DNA of 64,000 bases from Streptococcus oralis (GTDB lineage Bacteria > Bacillota > Bacilli > Lactobacillales > Streptococcaceae), in the NCBI RefSeq assembly GCF_001578705.1, contig NZ_KQ969038.1, positions 390,075 to 454,074 on the forward strand, in the 5' to 3' direction. Made by a program: the position numbers and the translations under genes. Positions within the stretch are counted from its first letter, which is position 1; each line of letters starts with the position of its first letter. Of the stretch, positions 8,748 to 18,102 are shown one piece after another. The notes beneath the pieces are model-generated. The model saw only the letters and a program-made list of their open reading frames with translations. It ran no database searches and was not told the origin of the DNA.

Positions 8748-9857
8748 CTAGATTCTAGCTCCGTTACTATCTACTCGATAGCCATCCACAGTGGTATTCA
8801 CTGCTAAAGCCCCTGAAGCATTGACGTAGTAATACTTTCCTCCTACTTGGAACCACTGACTAGACTTCATAGCCCCTGAACTCTCCAAATAATACCATGT
8901 CCCGTCTTCCTTGAGCCATCCTGTCTGCATCTCCCCCGATGCCTTTAGGTAGTACCAATGCGAATTATCCTTTACCCAACCTGTTGACATGGTCCCATTG
9001 TCTTTAAAGTAATACCAACTGCCATTTATTTTCTTCCAACCAGTTGCGAGTTTCCCGTTCTCAAGGTAATTCCAAATACCGTTTTGCTTCTTCCAACCAT
9101 TCTCCAGCGATTCTGTTTCCGTATGCTGGACGTATCTTCTCGTTCCACTATAGGATAGGTAGCTGAGCCATTTATAACCGTCCTTTTCTACGATTTGGTC
9201 ATAGCTAACATTTTCACCAGGATAGTAGTAGTCAATAACTTGTGCTGTACTTGACGGCTGGTTTCGAATGGCAGACTTTTGAGTAAACGTATGAGTCCCA
9301 CTAGACGCCAACCCTGATCCTATAGGACTTCCAGTTCTACCATCATTCCCTACCAAGTCCTTAAAATGGATAAAGCCTGTCATAGAGCTAGCTTTTACGC
9401 TTCGACGATTATATTTCTCCCTAACACCATAATTATACTCTTCGATCTCAATCGTATCCCCTGATACATTTGATACCCAGGCCACATGCCCGTAGTAACC
9501 TTCTGTAGACCAAGCAATAGATCCAACTTCTGGCTTGCTATCAACACGGTATCCTTCTCGCCTTGCCCGATGCCCCCATTCATTTGCATTTCCATAAGCA
9601 GGCGGAATCTCAAAGCCATTTACACTACTCAAACGAAAGGCCGCGAAAGACGTACACTGGCGAGAATACATTCGCCAGTGGTCGATTTCCACACTGCCAT
9701 TTTTGTAGTGAAGCGGATAGTCATCACCACGTGCTACACTATCAGCCTGAACCGATTCCCCACCAAACAAAAAAGTGCTTGTAACAAACAATGTAACCAG
9801 CCCCACACCCAACTGAGTATATCTACTCTTCTTAACTCCTAATTTTAAAAACGTCAT
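8748..9857 (-). CDS. cbpD: CbpD, competence-induced choline-binding murein hydrolase
   Basis: Secreted fratricide lysin made by competent cells to lyse non-competent siblings. Order: signal peptide (residues 1-38, ending VQADS), CHAP amidase/endopeptidase domain (about 42-165) with the catalytic Cys in SRQCTSF and His in GHVAWV, one SH3b-like domain (about 190-250), then four or five choline-binding repeats (GWKKINGSWYYF type) to the end. At 369 residues it is shorter than the pneumococcal protein I recall (448). The start has AAGGAG at good spacing. A ComX box lies 48 bases upstream. The repeats imply phosphocholine-decorated teichoic acids in this organism. The last repeat is divergent. Confidence 0.93.
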   Translation of the reverse strand: MTFLKLGVKKSRYTQLGVGLVTLFVTSTFLFGGESVQADSVARGDDYPLHYKNGSVEIDHWRMYSRQCTSFAAFRLSSVNGFEIPPAYGNANEWGHRARREGYRVDSKPEVGSIAWSTEGYYGHVAWVSNVSGDTIEIEEYNYGVREKYNRRSVKASSMTGFIHFKDLVGNDGRTGSPIGSGLASSGTHTFTQKSAIRNQPSSTAQVIDYYYPGENVSYDQIVEKDGYKWLSYLSYSGTRRYVQHTETESLENGWKKQNGIWNYLENGKLATGWKKINGSWYYFKDNGTMSTGWVKDNSHWYYLKASGEMQTGWLKEDGTWYYLESSGAMKSSQWFQVGGKYYYVNASGALAVNTTVDGYRVDSNGARI

Positions 9858-9883
9858 TCATTCTCCTTAATAATATAAATTTC

Positions 9884-9897
9884 CGAGGTTACCCTCG
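9884..9897 (-). promoter_or_regulatory. GNRA-capped hairpin in the cbpD leader
   Basis: The minus strand reads CGAGG-GTAA-CCTCG, a 5-bp stem with a GTAA loop (a GNRA tetraloop). It starts 8 bases downstream of the ComX box, so it lies at or very near the predicted 5' end of cbpD mRNA. Confidence 0.55.
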
Positions 9898-9904
9898 TTT
9901 ATAC

Positions 9905-9912
9905 TATTCGAA
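9905..9912 (-). promoter_or_regulatory. ComX box (cin-box) of cbpD
   Basis: TTCGAATA on the minus strand, one mismatch from the consensus TACGAATA recognised by the competence sigma factor ComX. It leaves a leader of about 40 bases before the cbpD ATG, and fits the known late-competence expression of cbpD. Confidence 0.87.
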
Positions 9913-9943
9913 AGAAAAAGAAAAAAGTGAGCAAAGCTCACTT
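9913..9943 (-). terminator. Terminator of the gdpP-rplI-dnaB-veg unit
   Basis: Minus strand AAGTGAGC, TTT loop, GCTCACTT, then a T-rich tail. It ends the upstream operon and directly abuts the cbpD ComX box, insulating cbpD from housekeeping read-through. Confidence 0.88.
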
Positions 9944-9956
9944 CATTTTAGGATTC

Positions 9957-10223
9957 TTAGTCTAGATAGCGAATCAAATTCTTTTCTGTTAAGATATCTG
10001 AGTAGGTGAAGGATTCAACATAGACATTGGCTTGTTTGTCTCCCTCAACATCCCCAAATTCAACGATAAATAAAGATGGATAAACCTCAATTAACTTACC
10101 CAGTCTGTTTTTTTGGCGCTTACGGCCATTTTCCAAAGTCATTTCAACGACTTGTCCCTCATGCGCCTTAATCTCTTCTTTGATTTTTTTCATCTTGGCT
10201 ACATCTGTAAATGCATCTGACAT
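9957..10223 (-). CDS. veg: Veg family protein
   Basis: An 88-residue protein with the Veg/DUF1021 core (GRKRQKNRLGKLIEVYPSLFIVEF and SYTDIL-like FTYSDILTE). B. subtilis Veg affects biofilm genes; its biochemical role is unclear. It follows dnaB by one base, so it is at the end of the gdpP-rplI-dnaB operon. Start supported by AAAGAGGGAGG upstream inside dnaB. Confidence 0.88.
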   Translation of the reverse strand: MSDAFTDVAKMKKIKEEIKAHEGQVVEMTLENGRKRQKNRLGKLIEVYPSLFIVEFGDVEGDKQANVYVESFTYSDILTEKNLIRYLD

Positions 10224-10224
10224 C

Positions 10225-11577
10225 TTATGCCTCCCTCTTTGAGATACTTGAAAATTTATTGTATTCTTTTTGGAAAATCAATTCCACCGTTCCACGAGCC
10301 CCACTACGGTTTTTCTCGATGATAACCTCTACCTTGTTATTTGGAATTTCTTCCTCTTCTTCACCCGCACGATCGTAGTAGTCGTCACGGTATAGAAAGG
10401 CTACGATATCCGCATCCTGCTCGATAGAACCCGATTCACGAATATCAGACAAGACTGGTCTCTTATCCTGACGCTGTTCCACTCCACGAGATAACTGACT
10501 AAGAGCAATGACTGGAACTTTCAATTCCTTAGCAAGAATTTTCAACTGACGAGAAATTTCAGAAACTTCTTGTTGGCGGTTCTCACGACCAGTCCCTGTG
10601 ATAAGCTGTAGGTAGTCGATCAAAATCAAGCCTAGATTGCCTGTTTCTTGAGCCAGTTTGCGTGAGCGCGAACGAATTTCCGTGATTCGAATTCCTGGTG
10701 TGTCATCGATATAAATGCTCGCATTGGCTAGATTCCCTTGAGCAATGGTATACTTTTGCCATTCTTCATCGGTCAATTGACCCGTACGGATAGAATGGGA
10801 CTCCACCAAGCCTTCGGCCGCCAACATACGGTCTACTAGACTTTCCGCACCCATTTCCAGTGAAAAGATAGCTACCGTCTTGTCCAACTTAGTCCCAATG
10901 TTCTGAGCAATGTTCAAGGCAAAGGCTGTTTTACCGACCGCAGGACGAGCTGCGATAATAATCAGTTCCTCCTCATGGAGACCTGTCGTCATATGATCCA
11001 AATCACGGTAGCCCGTTGCAATACCAGTGATATCCGTTGTTTGTTGTGACCGAACTTCTAGGTTCCCAAAGTTGATATTTAAAATATCACGGATATTCTT
11101 GAAACCACTACGATTGGCGTTTTCACTAACATCAATGAGCCCCTTTTCAGCTTGAGCGATGATTTCATCTACAGGCTTAGAAGCTTCATAGGCTTGGTTG
11201 ACAGAGTCTGTCAACTTGGAAATCAAGCGACGTAGCATAGCCTTTTCAGCTACGATTTTAGCATAATACTCCGCGTTGGCTGAAGTTGGTACAGAGTTAA
11301 CAATTTCGACAAGGTAAGACAAGCCACCAATATTTTGGAGATCCCCTTGGCTATCCAAAATTGTCCGAACCGTCGTCGCATCAATCGCTTCTCCACGATC
11401 CGACAAATCTACCATCGCTTTGAAAATCAACCGATGAGCATACTTAAAGAAGTCTCGAGAATCAATGTATTCTCGGACAAAAACGAGCTTGCTCTCATCT
11501 ATAAAAATAGCCCCCAAAACAGATTGTTCGGCCAAAATATCCTGAGGTTGAACTCGCAGTTCCTCTACTTCTGCCAT
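10225..11577 (-). CDS. dnaB: Replicative DNA helicase DnaB
   Basis: Hexameric fork helicase (called DnaC in B. subtilis), 450 residues, normal length. The N-terminal primase-interacting domain (EQSVLGAIFID) is followed by a linker and the RecA-like domain with Walker A AARPAVGKTAF (about residue 210), Walker B LILIDYLQLI and the conserved LSQLSRGVEQR and DIRESGSIEQDAD. It lies between rplI and veg on one transcript, close to the origin. Confidence 0.97.
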   Translation of the reverse strand: MAEVEELRVQPQDILAEQSVLGAIFIDESKLVFVREYIDSRDFFKYAHRLIFKAMVDLSDRGEAIDATTVRTILDSQGDLQNIGGLSYLVEIVNSVPTSANAEYYAKIVAEKAMLRRLISKLTDSVNQAYEASKPVDEIIAQAEKGLIDVSENANRSGFKNIRDILNINFGNLEVRSQQTTDITGIATGYRDLDHMTTGLHEEELIIIAARPAVGKTAFALNIAQNIGTKLDKTVAIFSLEMGAESLVDRMLAAEGLVESHSIRTGQLTDEEWQKYTIAQGNLANASIYIDDTPGIRITEIRSRSRKLAQETGNLGLILIDYLQLITGTGRENRQQEVSEISRQLKILAKELKVPVIALSQLSRGVEQRQDKRPVLSDIRESGSIEQDADIVAFLYRDDYYDRAGEEEEEIPNNKVEVIIEKNRSGARGTVELIFQKEYNKFSSISKREA

Positions 11578-11620
11578 CCGACTTTCCTTCCTTTTACAAT
11601 CTTGTCAAGAAGTTGTAAAC

Positions 11621-12073
11621 TTACCCTTCTTTTACACGAAGATTGATGACACTTGTAACATCTTGGTAGATTTTCACTGGTACATCAATCAAACCTACTG
11701 CTCGAATTGGTGCCTTTACTTGAATATGACGCTTGTCAATATTAATTCCAAATTGCTTTTGCAGTTCTTCTGCAATCTTCTTATTGGTGATTGAGCCAAA
11801 GGTACGGCCATCTGGTCCAACCTTTTCAACAAACTCTACAACAGTTTCTTCTGCTTCAAGCTTGGCTTTGATTGCTCTTGCCTCTGCTAACATCTCTGCA
11901 TGAGCCTTTTCTTCTGATTTTTGTTTTCCACGCAATTCACCGATTGCCTGAGCAGTCGCTTCCTTAGCCAAATTCTTTTTAATCAGGAAGTTTTGAGCGT
12001 AGCCAGTTGGCACTTCCTTGATTTCGCCTTTTTTCCCTTTTCCTTTGACATCTGCTAAAAAGATTACTTTCAT
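11621..12073 (-). CDS. rplI: 50S ribosomal protein L9
   Basis: 150 residues. N-terminal RNA-binding domain with [23 protein letters not shown] (the L9 signature), a long connecting helix ([23 protein letters not shown]) and the C-terminal domain ([16 protein letters not shown]). Its ATG overlaps the end of gdpP by 4 bases (ATGA), which suggests translational coupling. Confidence 0.98.
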   Translation of the reverse strand: MKVIFLADVKGKGKKGEIKEVPTGYAQNFLIKKNLAKEATAQAIGELRGKQKSEEKAHAEMLAEARAIKAKLEAEETVVEFVEKVGPDGRTFGSITNKKIAEELQKQFGINIDKRHIQVKAPIRAVGLIDVPVKIYQDVTSVINLRVKEG

Positions 12074-14043
12074 TCTTCTTTCTCCTTTTCCTTTAGTTCA
12101 TCTAAGACAAGTTGAGTCAATTTGTCTCCAACTTCTGACAGACCCATATTCTCGATTTGTGCAGCAGCTAGATTAAAGTGACCACCACCGCCCAGTTCTT
12201 CCATAATCCGTTGCACATTGATTTTACTACGGCTTCGAGCCGAGATTGAGATAAATCCTTGTGTATTTTTTGCTAGAACGAAACTAGCCTCAATACCGGA
12301 CATAGCCAGCATAGCATCGGCAGCCTTACTGATAACAACGGTGTCATAAGTGGTTGAGTCCTTAGCTTGAGCAATTAAGACATCTGAACCCAACTTACGA
12401 CCTTGTAAAATGAGTTCATTTACCTCACGGTACTCTTCAAAATCTGTCGCAGCAATCTCCTGGATGGCAATACTATCGCTTCCACGTGTTCTGAGGTAGC
12501 TAGCTACATCAAAGGTTCGACTCGTTACTCGAGATGTGAAATTCTTGGTATCCAGCATCATACCAGCCATCAAAACACTAGCCTGCATACGACTCAAACG
12601 ATTCTTCTTAGAATTTTGGAACTGAATCAACTCTGTGACCAACTCACTCGCACTACTTGCTCCACTTTCGATATAGGTGATGACTGCATTCTCAGGGAAA
12701 TCCTGATCACGTCTATGATGGTCAATAACAATAGTTTGAGTGAACAAATCATAAAAATCTTTTGACAAGGTTAAAGCCGTCTTGGAATGATCCACCAGAA
12801 TCAATAGTGAACGGTTTGTAACTAGCCTCATCGCTTCTGTAAGAGATAAGAGTTTCGTGACATCTTCTTTCTTTAAGAACTGGATAGCACGTTCGATATC
12901 TGCTGACATCTGGTCTGCATCATAGACAGCATAACTGTTCTCAATAATATTATTTGCAAACAACTGCATGCCAACCGCAGACCCCAAGGCATCCATATCC
13001 AGATTCTTATGACCAACTACAAATACCTGATCCACACTGCGAATCTTATCTGAAATAGCTGTCATCATGGCTCTGGTACGTGTTCTTGTTCTCTTAACAG
13101 AGGCTGCGGAACCACCACCAAAGTAGACTGGGTTCTTGGTTTCATCATTTTCCTTGACAACTACTTGGTCCCCACCACGAACCTCAGCTAGGTTTAAGTT
13201 CCTTAGAGCAACTTTCCCTATCTCATCATGATTTCCATCACCATAAGAAAAGCCCATGCTCAAGGTCAATGGCAGCTGTCTCTGTTTTGCCTCCTCACGA
13301 AAGGCATCAATCACAGAGAATTTATCATTCATCAAGCCCTCTAGAACTGTGTAATCAGTAAATAAATAAAAGCGGTCCATCCCCACACGCCGAGAAAACA
13401 TAGCATACTTACTAGCAAATTCTGAAACAAAATTTGCCACAAAACTATTGATATGACTAATATCGGAGTCAGAGGTTGCATCTTCTAGATCATCGTAGTT
13501 GTCTACCGAGACAACCCCAATCACTGGTCGACTGGTTACCAATTCGACAGTTGCTTCGTATTCCCCTGAAACGTCAAAAAAATACAGGACACCCGAAACC
13601 TTGTCCAGATGAACGGCATAGCGTGTTTCCCCTAAGGTAGCATACGAACCAGGATTCCCAACAGAAGCTTTGATAATGGTTTGAATCAAGTCAACATCAA
13701 TTTCGCCTTCTTCAGTCGTCAAAATCAACTCAGCATAAGGATTAAACCATTCGACTTCGCCACTAGATAAGTCTAATTTCAGAACACCAACTGGCATTTG
13801 ATCGAGCAACGTGTTCAAGCTATCTTCCGCTTGATGGTTTACGTATTGGATTTGTTCAATTTCGCTTTTTTCATACTGTTTTTTTTGCCAGATGAATAAA
13901 AGCAGATAAAGAAGTACAAATAAAAACAAGGCACTGATTGTTACAACATTATTTTGTGAAAAAATAATCAGCATTGTTAAGGTTCCGAAAGTTGCAATCC
14001 CTAGTAGAACCGCAGAAATCGGGGTTAAATTATTTTTTTTCAT
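12070..14043 (-). CDS. gdpP: GdpP, cyclic-di-AMP phosphodiesterase
   Basis: Membrane enzyme that hydrolyses c-di-AMP, known as Pde1 in pneumococcus. From the ATG at 14043 (AGAGG six bases before) it is 657 residues. Order: two N-terminal membrane helices (about 10-50), a PAS-like domain (about 80-160), a degenerate GGDEF domain (about 170-295), then DHH/DHHA1 with [31 protein letters not shown] and the C-terminal [12 protein letters not shown]. An upstream in-frame ATG (14061) has no ribosome site and overlaps a TATAAT. It starts the rplI-dnaB-veg operon. Confidence 0.94.
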   Translation of the reverse strand: MKKNNLTPISAVLLGIATFGTLTMLIIFSQNNVVTISALFLFVLLYLLLFIWQKKQYEKSEIEQIQYVNHQAEDSLNTLLDQMPVGVLKLDLSSGEVEWFNPYAELILTTEEGEIDVDLIQTIIKASVGNPGSYATLGETRYAVHLDKVSGVLYFFDVSGEYEATVELVTSRPVIGVVSVDNYDDLEDATSDSDISHINSFVANFVSEFASKYAMFSRRVGMDRFYLFTDYTVLEGLMNDKFSVIDAFREEAKQRQLPLTLSMGFSYGDGNHDEIGKVALRNLNLAEVRGGDQVVVKENDETKNPVYFGGGSAASVKRTRTRTRAMMTAISDKIRSVDQVFVVGHKNLDMDALGSAVGMQLFANNIIENSYAVYDADQMSADIERAIQFLKKEDVTKLLSLTEAMRLVTNRSLLILVDHSKTALTLSKDFYDLFTQTIVIDHHRRDQDFPENAVITYIESGASSASELVTELIQFQNSKKNRLSRMQASVLMAGMMLDTKNFTSRVTSRTFDVASYLRTRGSDSIAIQEIAATDFEEYREVNELILQGRKLGSDVLIAQAKDSTTYDTVVISKAADAMLAMSGIEASFVLAKNTQGFISISARSRSKINVQRIMEELGGGGHFNLAAAQIENMGLSEVGDKLTQLVLDELKEKEKEE

Positions 14044-14062
14044 TCTAAACCTCTTGCGCATT

Positions 14063-14068
14063 ATTATA
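14063..14068 (-). promoter_or_regulatory. -10 element for gdpP
   Basis: TATAAT on the minus strand 19 bases upstream of the preferred gdpP start. I see no good -35, so this is a -10 only. It argues against the upstream ATG at 14061, which would lie before the transcription start. Confidence 0.5.
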
Positions 14069-14146
14069 TCACAAATGCCCTTAAAAAGCGACCTTTAAAA
14101 AGTGGTAAGCCTCCTTTTCCTTATTGATTTTTTTATGGTTTTAATG

Positions 14147-14176
14147 CAAAAAGGAGAATAAGCTCATTATCCTCCT
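14147..14176 (-). terminator. Thiolase terminator
   Basis: Minus strand AGGAGGATAA and TTATTCTCCT pair around a short loop, followed by TTTTGC. It lies about 20 bases after the thiolase stop. Confidence 0.7.
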
Positions 14177-14195
14177 GCACTAAGATTACTACCAT

Positions 14196-15374
14196 CTAAC
14201 GTTCAACGATGAGAGCTGTTCCCATCCCTCCCCCGATACAGAGAGTTGCTAAACCAGTTTTGGCATCACGTTTCATCATCTCATGTACCAGAGTCACTAG
14301 GATACGGCAGCCTGAAGCTCCAATTGGGTGACCAAGAGCAATCGCACCACCATTGACATTGACAATATCTGTGTTAAATCCAAGTGTTTTCCCAACCGCA
14401 CAAGCCTGAGCAGCAAAGGCTTCATTTGACTCGATCAAGTCAAGATCATCAACTGTCAAATTGCCTTTTTCAAGAGCTTTGCGAGTCGCATAAATCGGTC
14501 CACATCCCATCATCCTAGGATCCAAACCTACACTTGCATACGAACGAATGCGAGCAATCACTGGAAGTCCTAATTCTTCAGCTTTTTCAGCACTCATGAC
14601 CAAGACAGCTGCTGCCCCGTCATTGATACCTGAAGCATTTCCCGCTGTGACAGAACCGTCTTTTTTGAAAACAGGACCTAGCTTAGATAAACTCTCCAAG
14701 CTAGCATCTTTCCTAGGAAATTCATCTGTATCAAAGACGATAGGATAACCTTTGCGTTGAGGAATGACCACCGAAACAATCTCTTCCTTAAAGCGTCCAG
14801 ATTCTATAGCCGCTACTGCTCGTTTTTGTGATTCCAAAGCAAGAGCATCTTGTTCATCCCGGCTAATACCATATTCTTCAGCCACATTCTCAGCTGTAAT
14901 CCCCATATGGTATTCGTTAAAAGCATCAGACAAACCGTCCTTAATCATGGTGTCTACCACTTTCGAATCGCCCATACGGCCACCCCAACGGAAGCTTGGC
15001 AAAACATATGGTGCCTGACTCATGTTTTCTGCGCCACCAGCTACGATAATATCTGCATCGCCACACTGAATCGCTTGAGCAGCCAACTGCACTGCCTTCA
15101 ACCCAGAACCACAAACCTTATTAATAGTAAAGGCTGGTGTAAATTCAGGAAGTCCCGCATGAATACTCATTTGACGAGCTACGTTTTGCCCTAAACCTGC
15201 GCCTAGGACATTCCCCATAATCACTTCGTCTACCTGCTCTGGTTTAATATTCGCTTTTTCCAAAGCACTCTTAATGACCAAAGATCCCAAATCAACAGCA
15301 GAAACATTCTTCAAACTTCCTCCAAAGGAGCCTATTGGAGTTCGCACTGCTGAAACAATCACTACGTCTTTCAT
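14196..15374 (-). CDS. Acetyl-CoA C-acetyltransferase (biosynthetic thiolase)
   Basis: Condenses two acetyl-CoA to acetoacetyl-CoA. It is 392 residues from the ATG at 15374 with GGAGGTAG before it; an ATG at 15386 is less well placed. The nucleophilic Cys is in [11 protein letters not shown] (about residue 88), the second Cys is in CIGGGMGTA near the end, and the active-site His is in GHPIGASG. These are the full thiolase catalytic set. The likely role is the first step of the mevalonate (isoprenoid) pathway, since streptococci make IPP that way and lack beta-oxidation, but no mevalonate gene is nearby. It is a single-gene unit between two terminators inside an otherwise conserved block. Confidence 0.92.
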   Translation of the reverse strand: MKDVVIVSAVRTPIGSFGGSLKNVSAVDLGSLVIKSALEKANIKPEQVDEVIMGNVLGAGLGQNVARQMSIHAGLPEFTPAFTINKVCGSGLKAVQLAAQAIQCGDADIIVAGGAENMSQAPYVLPSFRWGGRMGDSKVVDTMIKDGLSDAFNEYHMGITAENVAEEYGISRDEQDALALESQKRAVAAIESGRFKEEIVSVVIPQRKGYPIVFDTDEFPRKDASLESLSKLGPVFKKDGSVTAGNASGINDGAAAVLVMSAEKAEELGLPVIARIRSYASVGLDPRMMGCGPIYATRKALEKGNLTVDDLDLIESNEAFAAQACAVGKTLGFNTDIVNVNGGAIALGHPIGASGCRILVTLVHEMMKRDAKTGLATLCIGGGMGTALIVER

Positions 15375-15412
15375 AACTACCTCCATTTATACCTTGTATA
15401 ATGATGCAATAC

Positions 15413-15444
15413 AAAAGTGGTTTACAATTGTGTAAACCACTTTT
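15413..15444. terminator. Strong hairpin between hpf and thiolase
   Basis: A 14-base perfect stem (AAAAGTGGTTTACA with TGTAAACCACTTTT) around a four-base loop. A-run and T-run flank it, so it can work in both directions; its main use is to end hpf on the minus strand. Confidence 0.85.
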
Positions 15445-15461
15445 ACATAGTCGTCAAGATT

Positions 15462-16010
15462 TTATGATTCCTTAACTTCTAGCAAACCAACTTCACCATC
15501 TTCGCGGCGATACAAAACATTTGTTGTTTGATCTTCGACATCAACATAGATAAAGAAATCATGCCCCAACAAGTCCATTTGAAGAAGAGCTTCTTCCAAA
15601 TCCATTGGTTTTAAATCAATTTGTTTTGAACGAACCACTTTTGGCTGCACAACATTTGCATCTTCAACTAGAGCATCTGTAAAGAGTTGGCTTGTTGCAA
15701 CCTTATTTTTATTCTTGCGTTCGATTTTTGTTTTATTTTTTCGAATCTGGCGTTCAATTTTATCTGTTACAAGATCGATAGAACCATACATATCTTGAGA
15801 AATATCTTCTGCACGAAGGGTAATTGATCCAAGTGGAATCGTCACTTCAACTTTTGCTGTTTTTTCACGGTAAACTTTCAAGTTGACACGTGCATCCAAC
15901 TCTTGTTCAGGTTGAAAATATTTTTCGATCTTTTCGAGTTTAGAAACTACATAATTGCGAATTGCTTCTGTTACTTCTAGGTTTTCACCACGGATACTAT
16001 ATTTAATCAT
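15462..16010 (-). CDS. hpf: Long-form ribosome hibernation promoting factor
   Basis: Binds 70S ribosomes and drives 100S dimers in stationary phase. At 182 residues it is the long form: N-terminal S30AE domain (MIKYSIRGENLEVTEAIRNYV to about 100), a basic linker (RKNKTKIERKNKNK), and a C-terminal dimerisation domain (about 125-182, DLEEALLQMDLLGHDFFIYVD). It follows comFC by 78 bases but has its own strong promoter. Confidence 0.95.
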   Translation of the reverse strand: MIKYSIRGENLEVTEAIRNYVVSKLEKIEKYFQPEQELDARVNLKVYREKTAKVEVTIPLGSITLRAEDISQDMYGSIDLVTDKIERQIRKNKTKIERKNKNKVATSQLFTDALVEDANVVQPKVVRSKQIDLKPMDLEEALLQMDLLGHDFFIYVDVEDQTTNVLYRREDGEVGLLEVKES

Positions 16011-16051
16011 ATAAGTACCTTCTTTCTAAACATTTTTATTTTTCTAACTAT

Positions 16052-16080
16052 ATTATAACGCTTTCATTTTCATTTTGCAA
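16052..16080 (-). promoter_or_regulatory. hpf promoter
   Basis: Minus strand -35 TTGCAA (16075-16080), 17-base spacer, -10 TATAAT (16052-16057). It lets hpf be expressed apart from the competence-driven comFA-comFC transcript. Confidence 0.78.
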
Positions 16081-16088
16081 ATTTTTCC

Positions 16089-16751
16089 TCATCTTACAAG
16101 GGAAAAAGTTTTGACTTCCAAAACACCTGCTTCTTCAAACAGTCGCTTCACACGATTGATAGTCGCCCCTGTCGTATAGATGTCATCAATAACCAAAATC
16201 TTCTTAGGAAGAGGGGCTTCCGTTTTAATATAAAAGGGAATTTCAGTAGCTAATCGTTCTGAGCGATTCTTAGAAGAACTAGCCTTCTCTTCACTTTTCC
16301 CTAGTAAGTCTTGAAAAGAAAATCCGGCTGCCTCAACCAAACCTTCAACCTGATTAAATCCCCTCTCAAGTAATCTTTCAGGACTTAGGGGAATCAACAC
16401 AAATTGATAACCTCTATACTTTTTCAACTCCTCAGCAAGAACGGAAGCAAAAACTTTTCTAAGCAGAAAATCCCCATCAAACTTATATCGACTAAAGAAG
16501 TCTTTCATAGCTTGATTATAGGTGAAGATTGCTTTATGATCAACTTGAATCCCATCTTCACACCAAAGTTTACAATCTTGACACGTTGTTGACAACCCTC
16601 TTTTCATGCAGTTTGGACAATGGTCTTCACCAATCTTCTCAAAAGTAGAATCACAAGCTGAGCAAAGATAGTTTTGCTCATTCTTAAACAGTAAGAGGTG
16701 ACTAAATGTCAAGTCACTCTTTGTTGACTGGCCACATAATAAACAATTCAT
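16089..16751 (-). CDS. comFC: ComFC, competence phosphoribosyltransferase-like protein
   Basis: Late competence protein needed for efficient transformation. Of 220 residues, the N-terminus carries Cys pairs (CLLCG, CSACD, CPNC, CQDC), a likely zinc site, and the C-terminal half is a type I PRTase fold with the PRPP loop VIDDIYTTGAT (about residue 190). Start overlaps comFA stop by 4 bases, so the two are coupled and under the ComX box upstream of comFA. Confidence 0.94.
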   Translation of the reverse strand: MNCLLCGQSTKSDLTFSHLLLFKNEQNYLCSACDSTFEKIGEDHCPNCMKRGLSTTCQDCKLWCEDGIQVDHKAIFTYNQAMKDFFSRYKFDGDFLLRKVFASVLAEELKKYRGYQFVLIPLSPERLLERGFNQVEGLVEAAGFSFQDLLGKSEEKASSSKNRSERLATEIPFYIKTEAPLPKKILVIDDIYTTGATINRVKRLFEEAGVLEVKTFSLVR

Positions 16752-18046
16752 AATCCCGCCTCCTTGTTCATCTGCTTGATTTCCTTGATTGCCTTTTTGA
16801 TGGAAGTATTTAATCCATCATGAAAGAAGAGCAACTCACCAGTTGGTCTGTCCATACTACGCCCAACTCGCCCACCAATCTGAATCAAGCTAGACTTGGT
16901 AAAGAGACGATGATTAGCTTCTACTACGAAAACATCCACACAAGGGAAGGTAACTCCACGCTCTAAAATTGTCGTACTGATCAGTATCGTCAACTCTCCA
17001 TCTCGAAAAGCTTGCACCTGCTCTAATCGATTTTCTGTGACAGAGGAAACAAAGCCGATATTTTCATTTGGAAACTGTTCCTGCAATATTTCTTTTAGTT
17101 TCTCGCCTTTTTTAATTTCTGATGCAAAGATTAACAAGGGATAACCTGTTCTTCTCTGCTTCTCAATGGAGCTCTTTAACTTAGGTGACAACTGACTCTT
17201 ATCTAAATAACGATTAAAATCCGATAACCAAACTGGCTTTGGAATAATCAATGGATTTCCATGAAATCGTCTTGGCAAGCTCAATCGTTTTAATTCTCCT
17301 GTGCGAACCTTCTTATCTAACTCATCTGTAGAAGTCGCTGTAAGGAATATCTTTAACCCCTCCTCCTTTACACATTGGTTTACAGCGTAGTAAAGTATAG
17401 GGTTGTCAACATAAGGAAAGGCATCTACTTCATCTACTATCAGCAAATCAAAGGCATGATAGAATTTTAATAACTGATGAGTTGTTGCAACAACTAGTGG
17501 AGTTCGAAAATAGGGCTCTGATTCGCCATGAAGTAGTGCTATCTCACAAGCAAAGTCATTCTGCAGTCGCTTATACAATTCCAAACATACATCGATTCGA
17601 GGACTAGCCAAACACACCGAACCACCATCGTCAATCACTTTGGCTACAACTTGATAAATCATCTCTGTCTTTCCAGCTCCTGTGACAGCATGAACTAAGG
17701 TCGGTTCTTTCTTTTCGACTGCTCGAATCAATCCCTCCGATACCTTCTCTTGAAAAGGAGTCAATTGGCCACGCCATTTAAGAACATCTTGTTTCGGAAA
17801 ATCCTCCTGTGGAAAATAGTATAAAGCTTGATCGCTCCTTACTCGTTTCATCAGCAAGCACGCTCTGCAATAGTAAGCACCAATAGGCAAATACCATTCT
17901 TCCAAAATAAGACTGTCACAACGTTGACAAAACAGCTTTCCCTTCTCTTTTCTCATTGCTGGCAGTCTCACTGCTTCCTGTCGTTCTTCTTCAGTTAATT
18001 CCTTCTCAGTAAACAAGCGACCGAGGTAATTTGGATCTACTTTCAT
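16748..18046 (-). CDS. comFA: ComFA, DNA-uptake helicase/translocase
   Basis: Superfamily 2 ATPase that powers entry of single-stranded DNA during transformation. It has a four-Cys zinc motif (CQRC and CRAC, residues about 39-65), Walker A GAGKTEM (about 130), the DEVD box, and helicase motifs TATS, SSVTENR and QIGGRVGRS, 432 residues in all. The ATG at 18046 matches family N-termini. It starts only 7 bases after the ComX box, with no separated ribosome site, so the mRNA may be leaderless. Confidence 0.95.
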   Translation of the reverse strand: MKVDPNYLGRLFTEKELTEEERQEAVRLPAMRKEKGKLFCQRCDSLILEEWYLPIGAYYCRACLLMKRVRSDQALYYFPQEDFPKQDVLKWRGQLTPFQEKVSEGLIRAVEKKEPTLVHAVTGAGKTEMIYQVVAKVIDDGGSVCLASPRIDVCLELYKRLQNDFACEIALLHGESEPYFRTPLVVATTHQLLKFYHAFDLLIVDEVDAFPYVDNPILYYAVNQCVKEEGLKIFLTATSTDELDKKVRTGELKRLSLPRRFHGNPLIIPKPVWLSDFNRYLDKSQLSPKLKSSIEKQRRTGYPLLIFASEIKKGEKLKEILQEQFPNENIGFVSSVTENRLEQVQAFRDGELTILISTTILERGVTFPCVDVFVVEANHRLFTKSSLIQIGGRVGRSMDRPTGELLFFHDGLNTSIKKAIKEIKQMNKEAGL

Positions 18047-18053
18047 ACTTCTT

Positions 18054-18061
18054 TATTCGTA
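18054..18061 (-). promoter_or_regulatory. ComX box of comFA-comFC
   Basis: Perfect TACGAATA on the minus strand, preceded by a T-run, the consensus for the competence sigma factor. It ends 7 bases before the comFA ATG. Confidence 0.93.
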
Positions 18062-18090
18062 AAAATCTAGCACTTTGAAGCTTTTTTTAG

Positions 18091-18096
18091 TACAAT
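18091..18096 (+). promoter_or_regulatory. -10 element for yigZ
   Basis: TACAAT whose end is 6 bases before the yigZ ATG. No clear -35 is seen. If used, transcription would begin at or next to the start codon. Confidence 0.45.
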
Positions 18097-18102
18097 AAAA
18101 TC

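Noticed and set aside
9486-9842. Plus-strand ORFs opposite the cbpD CHAP domain
   Set aside because: Antisense to conserved catalytic residues; no start signal.
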